From Microcaldota archaeon (GTDB lineage Archaea > Micrarchaeota > Micrarchaeia > Anstonellales > JAGGVH01): a stretch of 64,000 nucleotides of DNA. Within the stretch, counting starts at the first letter, position 1. Each line of letters opens with the position of its first letter. The translations under genes were made by a program, and so were the position numbers. The DNA is taken from contig JAHKLX010000003.1 in the NCBI GenBank assembly GCA_020854835.1, forward strand, positions 124,001 through 188,000, written 5' to 3'. Positions 16,685-25,115 of the stretch are shown piece by piece. The notes beneath the pieces are model-generated. The model was not told where the DNA came from. It searched no databases and worked only from the letters and a program-made list of their open reading frames with translations.

Positions 16685-18096
16685 TTAATCCTTTGGTGGA
16701 AAAGCTTCAACTAAAGCAGCTTCAAATTCGTTTAAGAATTCCTTGCCTCCTTCTCTGTAAGCCTTGATTTTTCTGACCCATTCTTTACCTTTTTCGCTTT
16801 TTATTGCCTCTTCAAAATATTTTGAGAAAGTTATATGATCCATGGTTGTAGAATTCTGAAGACAATTGGCCGCATCGGTTTCACTGATAACCCTATAAAA
16901 CTCAGAAAGTTTGTTTTGAAAAGAAATTGAATTTAGAATAGCTTCCAAATCAAACTGGGAACGCCCTTCATCAGTTAGTCCATAATAAAAAACGGCCAAT
17001 GAATAGTAACTAACTAAACTAAAAGCATCATTTGGAGTGTCTGACATAAAATCAACTTTGCCACCATATGACAATTTCCTATATTTTACTTCTAAATCAA
17101 AAAGTATTGTTTGGATTTTATCTGCATCGAATTTAGGAAAATTCATTTTTTCAATATCTTCAACTAAATTAACCAAATCACCAAATCTATAACCTAATTC
17201 AGCAACTAAATTAAAAAAAACTTCTTCTTCAACACTTGATTGTAATTTAGAAACAAATGGTTGCAGTTCTTTAGGATATGAACTTATTGGATTTCTGATG
17301 GCCCAGCGTATAAGTGTTTCACCCAGGAAAGCAAATGCTGAACTTTCCATTGCAGCATTGGGTCCAAAAACAGGATGGTTGTAAGCAACTAAATGTTTGA
17401 GATCCCCTTTCCAAAGTCTTTCGCCTGAAACAAAATAAGCTCTTCTTTCAGCAACTCTTGGACCCTTAGCTTCTGCTATTTTATCAGCAATAATAATTGC
17501 TTTTAAAACAACTTTTTGTTGTTTTGTACAGGTTATTTGAGAAAACTCAATTTCTGAAATGGGTTTTGACAACATTAAATTAATCACATCATCAATTGGA
17601 GTTATTTCATTTTTATCTGAAACCCGTATTTGCTCTGCTTGTTCATAGTTTATCTCGTGAAGTGCTACAACAAATTTAACTGTATCAAGTTCCTTACAGT
17701 GGCAAACATCAATAAAACCGCGGGAAGCCAAGCGACCGATTACTTTTGCGCCTTGCGGACCGTGAGGTTTATTTTCAACATTTCTCCTTTCAATATCATG
17801 CAACCAACCTGTCTTTTCAGCAACCTTTGATATTTGTTTAGCTTGGTCTTCAGTAAAACCTTCGTGTTTTGCTAAAACTTTAGCTGCAACTGATGCACAG
17901 TGTGCAACTGATTCAACATGGTCAATGTTATGAGCTTCAGATAGAACTCCTCTTTCGCTTCGTGTAGCAAAATACCTTGTAATTGAATCGGATACTGGTT
18001 CATCAGTATGTTTGTGACAATGACTTTCTTTCTCAAAACCATTCTCTGGTTTCGCAATTTCAATTTTAACAATTTTTCTGTGGCTCGTTTAATCAC
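16685..18096 (-). CDS. HD-domain protein with apparent -1 frameshift near its start
   Basis: A GTG start (18096) overlaps the stop of the methyltransferase gene, but after eight codons the frame must change at an A5 run (18073-18077) to continue. One extra A would give a continuous 470-residue protein. The continued frame encodes an HD domain: HNIDHVESVAHCASVAA, KTGWLHDIERR and PHGPQGAKVIG supply the His and His-Asp metal ligands. Without the shift, only a TTG at 17803 could start the rest, and that would cut the HD domain in two. The C-terminal 300 residues are helical and unrecognised. HD proteins are metal-dependent phosphohydrolases. It could be a sequencing slip, a real mutation or slippage. 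Confidence 0.75.
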
Positions 18097-19343
18097 CTAT
18101 TTCTTTTGCCTGCGACCATGACAGCAGCTAAATCACTTATTCCTTGAGGAGTTTCAATCATTCGGTGTACATTTCCCTTTTCAACATATTTACCTGTTCT
18201 TTTTAAATGTTGAAACATTTCTTGAACTTTTATAGAATCTGTTTCTATTCCAGAAACCGCCATAGTTCTCTTACGTTGAGGTATGGGCTCATGCGATTCC
18301 AAAGTATCAATAGTTGCTGTGACTTTTTCCCCTCTGTTTTCAGATTCTTTTTTAAATTCATTATTTACAGAAACCCAAAATTGTATTATTTGATCATCTG
18401 CAATTTTTTGAGCTTTTGTGTGAGGATAAAGTTCACAGAATTTTAAGGCGAATTCATAGAAACTCTTGTTAAGAGATGTTTGCATATACATATCCAAAAA
18501 CATTGATGGTCTTGAACCTTCTGCAAATAATTCAAAATAACCTTTGAAAAATGAATCCAGATCATTTCCTTCCAAACTTAAAAGCTTTGGATATAGCTTA
18601 ACAGCAAATTCAATTGGGTCATGCCAAACGTCATTATGCCAGTCGCCATTTACAAACATCGCACCTTCTTTCATGGTTTCAGCTATTCTTCTCAAAGATC
18701 TATCTAAAACTGCATTATGATGGATTGCAGCGTTGGAAATAACAATGTTAATTGAATTGGGATCGACATCTATATCTATATCCTTACAAAATTGGAATTC
18801 GATACTGTCTGCAACCCTCATAGGCATATGGAGATCATTTTCAATAGAATCAAGAATAGATAAAACTCTTTTTTCAGATGGTTCAACTAAAATAAATTTG
18901 GTTCGGTCTAAGAGGGTTTTCCATTTTTCAGGGATAGATATCATCGCTCTCAAAGTTGCCAATGTCGTAGCACCTGTTCCTGCACCAATATCCAAAACTC
19001 TTAATTCTTTATCTGAAGATATATCAGCTAAAAAACTGGCTGCTATTTTTCCAACCAAATTATTCATATCTGCATTAACATCTCCCAATCCTGCATTAAC
19101 AGAAGCAACACCAACAAGTTTGTTTAGAGAAGCATCTGTTTCGCCCCATTCTTTTTCATACGCCTTTTGTGAAAGATAATAAAGTTCTTCAATGTTATCA
19201 TCTGTTAATTCAATTCCCCAATCGCCCCACGCATAACTTGGAACTCTTAGAACAGAACCGGGATTTAAATAAACACCTTTGAAACTGGTTAAATATTCTG
19301 TCAATCTTTCATCAAACTCCAAAATCTCTTTTATTTTTTCCAT
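18093..19343 (-). CDS. Class I SAM-dependent methyltransferase
   Basis: 416 residues from ATG 19343. Motif I VLDIGAGTG is at 116-124, motif II ends at ILVEPS, and the post-II strand is NIVISNAAIHHN, typical of class I methyltransferases that modify small molecules. About 110 residues precede the Rossmann domain and about 190 follow (helical, unrecognised), so the protein is longer than a minimal methyltransferase. It overlaps the HAD gene upstream and the HD gene downstream, in an operon of four. The substrate is unknown. Confidence 0.82.
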   Translation of the reverse strand: MEKIKEILEFDERLTEYLTSFKGVYLNPGSVLRVPSYAWGDWGIELTDDNIEELYYLSQKAYEKEWGETDASLNKLVGVASVNAGLGDVNADMNNLVGKIAASFLADISSDKELRVLDIGAGTGATTLATLRAMISIPEKWKTLLDRTKFILVEPSEKRVLSILDSIENDLHMPMRVADSIEFQFCKDIDIDVDPNSINIVISNAAIHHNAVLDRSLRRIAETMKEGAMFVNGDWHNDVWHDPIEFAVKLYPKLLSLEGNDLDSFFKGYFELFAEGSRPSMFLDMYMQTSLNKSFYEFALKFCELYPHTKAQKIADDQIIQFWVSVNNEFKKESENRGEKVTATIDTLESHEPIPQRKRTMAVSGIETDSIKVQEMFQHLKRTGKYVEKGNVHRMIETPQGISDLAAVMVAGKRNR

Positions 19344-19348
19344 ATAAA

Positions 19349-20173
19349 TCAACCAAATCTTATTTCCACGTTCTCATAATTTTCAATATAATCAATTGCT
19401 TCTTTGAAGGTATTAACTGCTAAAATACCTGCTTCTCCAAATTTTTCCCTGTGGGCTTGTGTAGGAGCATATGCAATTCCTATCCTATGCATCTGCATCA
19501 TAGGTATATTGGCAGAAGAATCATCAATCATAATTGATCCATTAAATACTCCAAAAGAATTTTGCTGGATCCCCCACCCTCTATATACCTCTTGAGCAAT
19601 TTCCATTTTATTTATTTGGATAAGTTCTCCCTCGTAAACGCCATTTACAAAAACAGGTGTGTTCCCTAAAGCAAAATCAACTGTTATTCCTTGATCTTTG
19701 AAAAAAGAAGCTATCTGTTGGACAATTGGATCCCAACCGTCACTCAAAAGAATGCTCTTTGAGGAAACAGAATTCACAAATCTCATCCATTCTATTGCTT
19801 CTGGATTCATATGACCCACAGCAGCTTTGGATGCAAAAACAACATCTCCTTCTGTTATACCAACTAAAAGTTCACTTTTTATGCCAACGAGATCTTTTTT
19901 CTCTAATTTAAAGTCACTGTCACATTGATATAAACCATATTCACCAACTTTTGCAATATTAACTAAATTATCTGTGGCAAATTCAATTGGTTTTTTCATT
20001 CCGAGCATAAAAAACTCAAATTGCAAAGGACTCATAAGACCTTTATCGAAAATTCTGGTCAATGCTTCCTTAGGATCTGCCTTGTTGGCGTTAATCAAAA
20101 TTGTTGTTCCAAAATCGCTAATCAATGTTTTATCAACATCAGTATTGATAACTTTAATTATTCCTTTTCTCAT
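19349..20173 (-). CDS. HAD-superfamily phosphatase-like protein
   Basis: 274 residues from ATG 20173 (GGTGAT four bases upstream). HAD motif I is VINTDVDKTLI with Asp12 and Asp14; motif II is SILLSDGWD; motif IV is IMIDDSSANIPMM. The layout with a long insertion between motifs I and II resembles phosphoserine-phosphatase-like HADs. These enzymes hydrolyse phosphomonoesters with an aspartyl-phosphate intermediate. It is the first gene of the HAD/methyltransferase/HD/unknown operon. The substrate cannot be deduced. Confidence 0.82.
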   Translation of the reverse strand: MRKGIIKVINTDVDKTLISDFGTTILINANKADPKEALTRIFDKGLMSPLQFEFFMLGMKKPIEFATDNLVNIAKVGEYGLYQCDSDFKLEKKDLVGIKSELLVGITEGDVVFASKAAVGHMNPEAIEWMRFVNSVSSKSILLSDGWDPIVQQIASFFKDQGITVDFALGNTPVFVNGVYEGELIQINKMEIAQEVYRGWGIQQNSFGVFNGSIMIDDSSANIPMMQMHRIGIAYAPTQAHREKFGEAGILAVNTFKEAIDYIENYENVEIRFG

Positions 20174-20219
20174 TGTCATCACCGTGTTAATATATGGTAA
20201 GTAATGTTTATAAAGGTAT

Positions 20220-20969
20220 TCACGGCAATATAGATGTTCCCACTTTTTTACCTTGGACTGCTTTGGCCAAGTTTTGAGGATTGGTTATAACAGAAGACAC
20301 TTTACTCTTCATTATCTCCATCAGTTTCCCATACATGCCTCCTGTTACATCTACTTTTGCAGAGCCGCCTAGATGAGATTTGATAGAAGAAAGATTGGAT
20401 TTTGTGATTTTTGGGAAAACTTTTCCATCAACATAAACTCCCTCAACATCAGATATAAAAACCATTTTGTCTGCTTTCATTTTCTTTGAAACTAGCTTCA
20501 TTATTTGATCTCCAGATAAAACTGAACCGTTTAGTTTTTTATCTAAAACCATATCTCCATAAAGGATAGGGAGATACCCTGCATCAAGAAAGTCTTTCAC
20601 AATTTTATCATTAAAAGAACATACTTTTTTGTTGTTTTGTTTAAACAAGAGGGTGGGAGTCAAAGAAACTGCAGAAACTCCGTGAAAGATCAATGCTTCA
20701 ACAATCATATTGGATAATTGGGAAACAGATAAATGAGTATCTGCAAAACCAAGTTTGTGTTTTTTTGTTTTTATTCCGTTGTTTATTTTATACTTCACAA
20801 CAGGTGCATGGCCAAAAGAACCTGCACCATGAACCAATATAATCTTGTATTTATTGTTTATTTTGGAAATTTCTCTTGCCAATTGAGAAATCATTTTCTT
20901 GTTTGCTTTTTTATAGTCCTTTTTCTCAGTTAAAACACTGCCCCCAAGTTTAATTACAATGGTTTTCAT
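20220..20969 (-). CDS. ipk: Isopentenyl phosphate kinase
   Basis: 249 residues from ATG 20969. It is an amino-acid-kinase-fold protein: Lys7 in IKLGGSVLT, HGAGSFGH at 47-54 with the catalytic His54 specific to isopentenyl phosphate kinases, and DVTGGM with a following Lys near the nucleotide site. It phosphorylates isopentenyl phosphate to isopentenyl diphosphate, the last step of the archaeal mevalonate route. A longer frame from 21026 exists but has no start signal. It is divergent from UbiX/UbiD/AcnX, which make its substrate. Confidence 0.95.
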   Translation of the reverse strand: MKTIVIKLGGSVLTEKKDYKKANKKMISQLAREISKINNKYKIILVHGAGSFGHAPVVKYKINNGIKTKKHKLGFADTHLSVSQLSNMIVEALIFHGVSAVSLTPTLLFKQNNKKVCSFNDKIVKDFLDAGYLPILYGDMVLDKKLNGSVLSGDQIMKLVSKKMKADKMVFISDVEGVYVDGKVFPKITKSNLSSIKSHLGGSAKVDVTGGMYGKLMEIMKSKVSSVITNPQNLAKAVQGKKVGTSILP

Positions 20970-21028
20970 AATAAAACATAGAAATGAGAAATTTAAAAAT
21001 ATGTTGTTTGGGTTTAAACGAACCATAA

Positions 21029-21040
21029 GTTATATAAATT
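21029..21040 (+). promoter_or_regulatory. TATA box of the UbiX-UbiD-AcnX operon
   Basis: GTTATATAAATT lies 21-32 bp before the UbiX ATG (21061) and there is no Shine-Dalgarno site between, so the operon message is probably leaderless. Confidence 0.5.
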
Positions 21041-21060
21041 AAATTAAAGAATAATTTAAT

Positions 21061-21594
21061 ATGAAAATTCTAGTTGTTATTTCAGGAGCATCAGGAGTAA
21101 TTTATGGAAAAAAACTAGTTGAAAAACTAAAGGAAAATAAAATTAATACAAAGGTGATTGTAACTGAAGCAGCAAAAAAAGTGGCGCATTATGAAAAGGT
21201 TGAATTGCCTGAAAGTGATTACGAAGAAAAAGACATTGCTGCGAGTCCTGCGTCCGGGACATCTGCACCAGATGTCATGATCGTTGCACCTTGCAGCGCT
21301 AAAACTTTGGGCCAAATAGCGAACGGAATCGGAGACACGTTGGTTACACGAGCTGCAGAAGTTGCTTTAAAAGAAAGAAAAAAATTAATTCTTGTAACAA
21401 GGGAAACTCCCTTATCTTATATAATGATAAAAAACATGGAAACTGTTACCTTGGCAGGAGGTATTATTTTACCTGCTTGCCCAGGCTTTTATCATAATCC
21501 GAAATCAATCGATGAACTTGTGGAGCATATAATAGTTAAAATTTTAAACTTGGTTAATGTTGAACATAAAATAGGAATTAAATGGGGTGAATAG
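21061..21594 (+). CDS. ubiX: Flavin prenyltransferase UbiX
   Basis: 177 residues. The FMN-binding N-terminus VVISGASGVIYG, the APCSAKTLGQIANGIGDTLV block and the TRETPLS motif are standard UbiX signatures. UbiX joins a dimethylallyl group to FMN to make prenylated FMN, the cofactor of UbiD-type decarboxylases. It is the first gene of the operon and directly precedes its client UbiD; the UbiD ATG lies one base after the UbiX stop. C-terminal residues after LNLVN are an unusual short tail. Confidence 0.95.
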   Translation: MKILVVISGASGVIYGKKLVEKLKENKINTKVIVTEAAKKVAHYEKVELPESDYEEKDIAASPASGTSAPDVMIVAPCSAKTLGQIANGIGDTLVTRAAEVALKERKKLILVTRETPLSYIMIKNMETVTLAGGIILPACPGFYHNPKSIDELVEHIIVKILNLVNVEHKIGIKWGE

Positions 21595-21595
21595 A

Positions 21596-22906
21596 ATGGT
21601 AAGTTTCAGAGATTTTGTTGAAAAACTAAAAAAAGAAACCAGAGTTATTGAATTGAAAAAACCAGTTGACAAAAAATTAGATATGGCGGGTGTTTTCAAA
21701 ACATTAGAAAATGAAAAAATACCTATCTTAGGAGAAGACAAAGATTCAGGAATGAAAGTTGTATGTAATGTTTACGGAGACAAAAAACTAGTTGCTGAAG
21801 CAATTGGGTGCGAACAAGGAGAATTGGTAAAAAAATTAACAAAAGCAATTGCAAATCCAAGTGAACCTACTGTTATTGAAAAAACAGAGGCTCCAGTTTT
21901 GGAAAAAGAAGAGGAAGTTGATTTAACTAAATTGCCAATACCTCTGCACACAGATAAAGATGGCGGACCTTATTTTTCATCAGCAGTTATATTTGTTTAT
22001 GATAAAGAACTTGGGAGAAACGCATCATTCCATAGGATGGCAGTTATTGATAAAGATAAATTAGTTATTAGAATGCTTCCGAGAAACTTAAATGCTTTCA
22101 GAGACAAGGCAGAAGAAAGAGGAGAAAATTTGAAGATTGCATTTGCTGTAGGAATACCAATAAATGCCTTGTTAGCAGCAGCAACATCTGTGGAATTGGG
22201 ATTTGATGAAATGACTATTGCAAACTCCCTTTCTCCAATAAAAATGGTAGAAATTGAAAATGGAATCAGAGTTCCTGCTGAGGCAGAATATGTTTATGTT
22301 GGAGAAATCACAAAAGAAGAACATGACGAAGGCCCTTTTGTTGATTTGACAGAAACCTTTGACATTATCAGAAAACAAAGAGTAATTAAAATCAACAAAA
22401 TTTATCATAGGAAAAATTCAATTCACCATGTTTTATTGCCTGGTGGTTTAGAGCATAAAGTTTTGATGGGCATGCCACGTGAACCAACAATTTGGAGAGA
22501 AGTTGAAAAAGCAGGCATCTCTGTTAAGGGTGTTAATGTAACACCAGGGGGATGTTCTTGGTTGCATGGTGTTGTTTCAATTGATAAAAAAACAGACGAA
22601 GATGGTAAAAACGCGATTGAAGCTGCCTTCCAAGGACATAAAAGTATGAAACACGTTGTGATTGTTGATGAAGATATTAACATCTTTGATCCGAATGAAG
22701 TTGAATGGGCAATTGCTACAAGATTCCAAGCAAACAGAGATGTAGTTATGAAAGAAGGCGCAAAAGGTTCATCTTTGGACCCATCATCCGACCCCGAAAC
22801 AAGAGCAACAACTAAAGTAGGTTTGGACTGTACGAAACCCTTAGTAGGAAAAGAAAACTTTGAAAAAGCAGAATACAAAAAAGTAAATGTTGAGGAGTAT
22901 AGGTGA
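21596..22906 (+). CDS. UbiD-family decarboxylase, probable anhydromevalonate phosphate decarboxylase
   Basis: 436 residues from ATG 21596 (GGGGTGAAT upstream). The UbiD fold is indicated by RNASFHRM, NALLAAATSVELG, LPGGLEHK, and VTPGGCSWLHGVVSI followed by VVIVDEDINIFDPNEVEWA with the catalytic acidic residues. Because it sits between UbiX and the two AcnX subunits, its likely substrate is trans-anhydromevalonate 5-phosphate, giving isopentenyl phosphate, as shown for the homologous archaeal pathway. Related UbiD enzymes act on other aromatic or unsaturated acids, so the specificity is from context. Confidence 0.9.
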   Translation: MVSFRDFVEKLKKETRVIELKKPVDKKLDMAGVFKTLENEKIPILGEDKDSGMKVVCNVYGDKKLVAEAIGCEQGELVKKLTKAIANPSEPTVIEKTEAPVLEKEEEVDLTKLPIPLHTDKDGGPYFSSAVIFVYDKELGRNASFHRMAVIDKDKLVIRMLPRNLNAFRDKAEERGENLKIAFAVGIPINALLAAATSVELGFDEMTIANSLSPIKMVEIENGIRVPAEAEYVYVGEITKEEHDEGPFVDLTETFDIIRKQRVIKINKIYHRKNSIHHVLLPGGLEHKVLMGMPREPTIWREVEKAGISVKGVNVTPGGCSWLHGVVSIDKKTDEDGKNAIEAAFQGHKSMKHVVIVDEDINIFDPNEVEWAIATRFQANRDVVMKEGAKGSSLDPSSDPETRATTKVGLDCTKPLVGKENFEKAEYKKVNVEEYR

Positions 22907-22910
22907 TTGA

Positions 22911-23516
22911 ATGAAATTAGGTTACCTATGTGTAACTGGAAGTGTTGGTTGGGGGTATTACATCGCAGATAGTTCAGATGTAGATTTAAGGGGAGTTTTT
23001 TATAGGACAAAAAAGGAAGAATTGTTAGACTGTAAAAGTGATCAAATAGAAAAAGAAATAGAACCTATAGAATCTGTATTTTGGTCATTTGACAAATTTT
23101 ATTCATTGCTTTTGAATTCTAACCCAACAGCGATAGAATGGTTGTTGTCACCTGTCCTATTTGAAGACGTACTATTCAAAAACTTAAGAAAACAAATCAG
23201 AGCCAAAAATTTTAACAAATACAGATTGGCCAAACACTATATCTCACTTTCTAGAGGCAACTATGAGAAATACACAAAAAAATTGACAGAGAAAAAAAGA
23301 ATCTATATAACGAGAGGTTTGATTAGTTGCCAGAGAGTTTTGGATGATGAATTGCCCCTAATGGATACAAGAGAAATGAAAATAATGACAAGAAAAAATA
23401 TCACGGAAGGAATCAAAAAATATGAAACTATGCTCAAAAAGGTTAAGTTTTCAGAATATGACTTAATAAAAGAAAAATATGATGATGTTTTAGCAAAATA
23501 TTATGAAGGTGATTAA
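22911..23516 (+). CDS. Predicted nucleotidyltransferase (COG3541/RlaP-like)
   Basis: 201 residues. The N-terminal VTGSVGWGYYIADSSDVDLRG as two adjoining blocks gives the pol-beta nucleotidyltransferase signature GS...D-x-D of the YcgL/RlaP-like family; the rest is helical. Proteins of this family are thought to transfer nucleotides to RNA or small molecules. It starts 4 bp after UbiD and ends one base before the AcnX large subunit ATG, so it is translated as part of the isoprenoid operon. Its role there is unknown. Confidence 0.75.
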   Translation: MKLGYLCVTGSVGWGYYIADSSDVDLRGVFYRTKKEELLDCKSDQIEKEIEPIESVFWSFDKFYSLLLNSNPTAIEWLLSPVLFEDVLFKNLRKQIRAKNFNKYRLAKHYISLSRGNYEKYTKKLTEKKRIYITRGLISCQRVLDDELPLMDTREMKIMTRKNITEGIKKYETMLKKVKFSEYDLIKEKYDDVLAKYYEGD

Positions 23517-24683
23517 ATGGAATTAACTGATGAAGAAATGAGAATGTTGAACGGCGAACAAGGAGAGGCTGTTCAACAAGCAATGGAAATTTTAGTTGCT
23601 TTGGGAAAAATATACAAAGCAGAAAAAATGATTCCTGTATCGAGCGTTCAGGTTGCTGGTGTGTCCTATAAAACAATGGGTGACGCAGGCATGGAATATG
23701 TTGAGGATTTGGCAAAACTTGGGGCAAAAGTTAGAGTTCCAACTTATATTAATCCTGCGGGCATGGATAGAAATAGATGGAAAGAATGTGGGGTGCCAGA
23801 GGATTTTGCCAAAAAACAAATTAGGATAATGGATGCTTATGAATCAATGGACATGAAACCAACCTATTCTTGTGCACCCTACCATATTGGAATACGTCCT
23901 TCAGTTGGGGAGCATATCGCATGGTCGGAATCAAATGCTGTGAGTTTTGCAAATTCAGTTCTAGGAGCAAGAACAAATAGGGAAGGAGGGCCTTCTGCAT
24001 TGGCTGCTGCAATTACTGGTAAAACCCCTTGCTATGGACTTCACCTTGAAGAAAATAGAATATCAACAACCTTAGTTAAAGTTCATACGGACATAAGTAC
24101 ACGATTTAAATTTGGTGCTTTAGGCGCTTTGGTTGGAAAAATGGTTAAGGGAAAAATACCTAGTTTTGAAGGTTTGAAAAATGCAAACGATGTAACAATG
24201 AAATATTTGGGTGCTGCTATGGCTGCTTCAGGCAGTGTTGCTTTGTATTATGTTAAGGGTGGAACCCCTGAGTTTAAACTTGCAGATCATTATGAAACAA
24301 TTGAAGTTGATGAAAAAATGATTGAAGATGCAATAAAAGAAATAAACACATCTGAAAATCCAGAACTTTTAACAATAGGATGTCCGCATGCCTCTTTAGA
24401 GGAAATTAAAGAAATTTCAGATATGATCCAACAAAGCAAAATAAAAAAGGTTTGGGTTTTTACTGCAAGAGAAATTTTAGAGCAGACAAAAGAAAAGGGA
24501 TATTTTAAAATTATTGAAGATGCAGGGGGCAAAGTTTTGGCTGACACTTGCATGGTTGTGAGTCCATTATATGAGATGGGTTATAGGTGTGTTGGTGTGA
24601 ATTCTGGAAAAGCTGCCAAATACTTGCCTTCATTCAATAAACAAAAAATAAAATATAACTCCATGGAGAACTTGATGAAATGA
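23517..24683 (+). CDS. Aconitase X large subunit (phosphomevalonate dehydratase large subunit)
   Basis: 388 residues, the AcnX catalytic domain as a stand-alone large subunit. Family blocks include SSVQVAGVSYKTMGDAG, YINPAGMD, YSCAPYHIG with Cys119, SNAVSFANSVLGARTNREGG in two parts, IGCPHASLEE and DTCMVVSP; the three Cys are positioned to hold the Fe-S cluster. It dehydrates mevalonate 5-phosphate to trans-anhydromevalonate 5-phosphate. The small subunit follows 9 bp downstream. ATG 23517 directly abuts the stop of the nucleotidyltransferase, with GGTGAT overlapping. Confidence 0.93.
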   Translation: MELTDEEMRMLNGEQGEAVQQAMEILVALGKIYKAEKMIPVSSVQVAGVSYKTMGDAGMEYVEDLAKLGAKVRVPTYINPAGMDRNRWKECGVPEDFAKKQIRIMDAYESMDMKPTYSCAPYHIGIRPSVGEHIAWSESNAVSFANSVLGARTNREGGPSALAAAITGKTPCYGLHLEENRISTTLVKVHTDISTRFKFGALGALVGKMVKGKIPSFEGLKNANDVTMKYLGAAMAASGSVALYYVKGGTPEFKLADHYETIEVDEKMIEDAIKEINTSENPELLTIGCPHASLEEIKEISDMIQQSKIKKVWVFTAREILEQTKEKGYFKIIEDAGGKVLADTCMVVSPLYEMGYRCVGVNSGKAAKYLPSFNKQKIKYNSMENLMK

Positions 24684-24692
24684 GGTGTTTTT

Positions 24693-25094
24693 ATGATTGT
24701 TAAAGGAAGAAGTATTGCAAAAGGAATTGGAAAAGGAAAAGTTTTGTTGACAAAAGATCCAATATCATTCTTGGGGGGTGTTGATCCAGAAACAGGAGAA
24801 ATAATCGATCAAGAAAATGAAGCATATGGGAAATTTATTTCGGGAAAAATACTTGTTTTTCCAAGAGGAAAAGGTTCAACTGTGGGATCATATGTTATGC
24901 TACAATTAAAGAAAAACGGTGTTGCGCCAGCAGGAATAATAAATTTGGATTCAGAAACAATTGTTGCTGTTGGGGCGATAATATCGGAAATACCTTTTGT
25001 CGACAAACTTGAAAGAGATCCCTATGAAATTCTGAAAGAGGATATGGAAATTCTTATAGATGGGAATCAAGGATTAATTAGTTTGGAAGCATAG
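24693..25094 (+). CDS. Aconitase X small subunit (phosphomevalonate dehydratase small subunit)
   Basis: 133 residues, the swivelling domain. Typical sequence: KGRSIAKGIGKGKVL, ISGKILVFPRGKGSTVGSYV with the substrate-contacting GKGST and a terminal EI-x-F-x-D-x-L segment. It pairs with the large subunit (9-bp gap, GAGGTG upstream) to form the phosphomevalonate dehydratase. It ends the isoprenoid operon, 21 bp from the end of the convergent DUF2207 gene. Confidence 0.93.
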   Translation: MIVKGRSIAKGIGKGKVLLTKDPISFLGGVDPETGEIIDQENEAYGKFISGKILVFPRGKGSTVGSYVMLQLKKNGVAPAGIINLDSETIVAVGAIISEIPFVDKLERDPYEILKEDMEILIDGNQGLISLEA

Positions 25095-25115
25095 TTATTT
25101 TTGAGTTTTGAAAGG

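Noticed and set aside
17872-18096. Separate 74-codon ORF upstream of the HD gene
   Set aside because: Its protein looks random, and the same DNA in another frame encodes a clear HD-domain half; only its GTG start is probably real.
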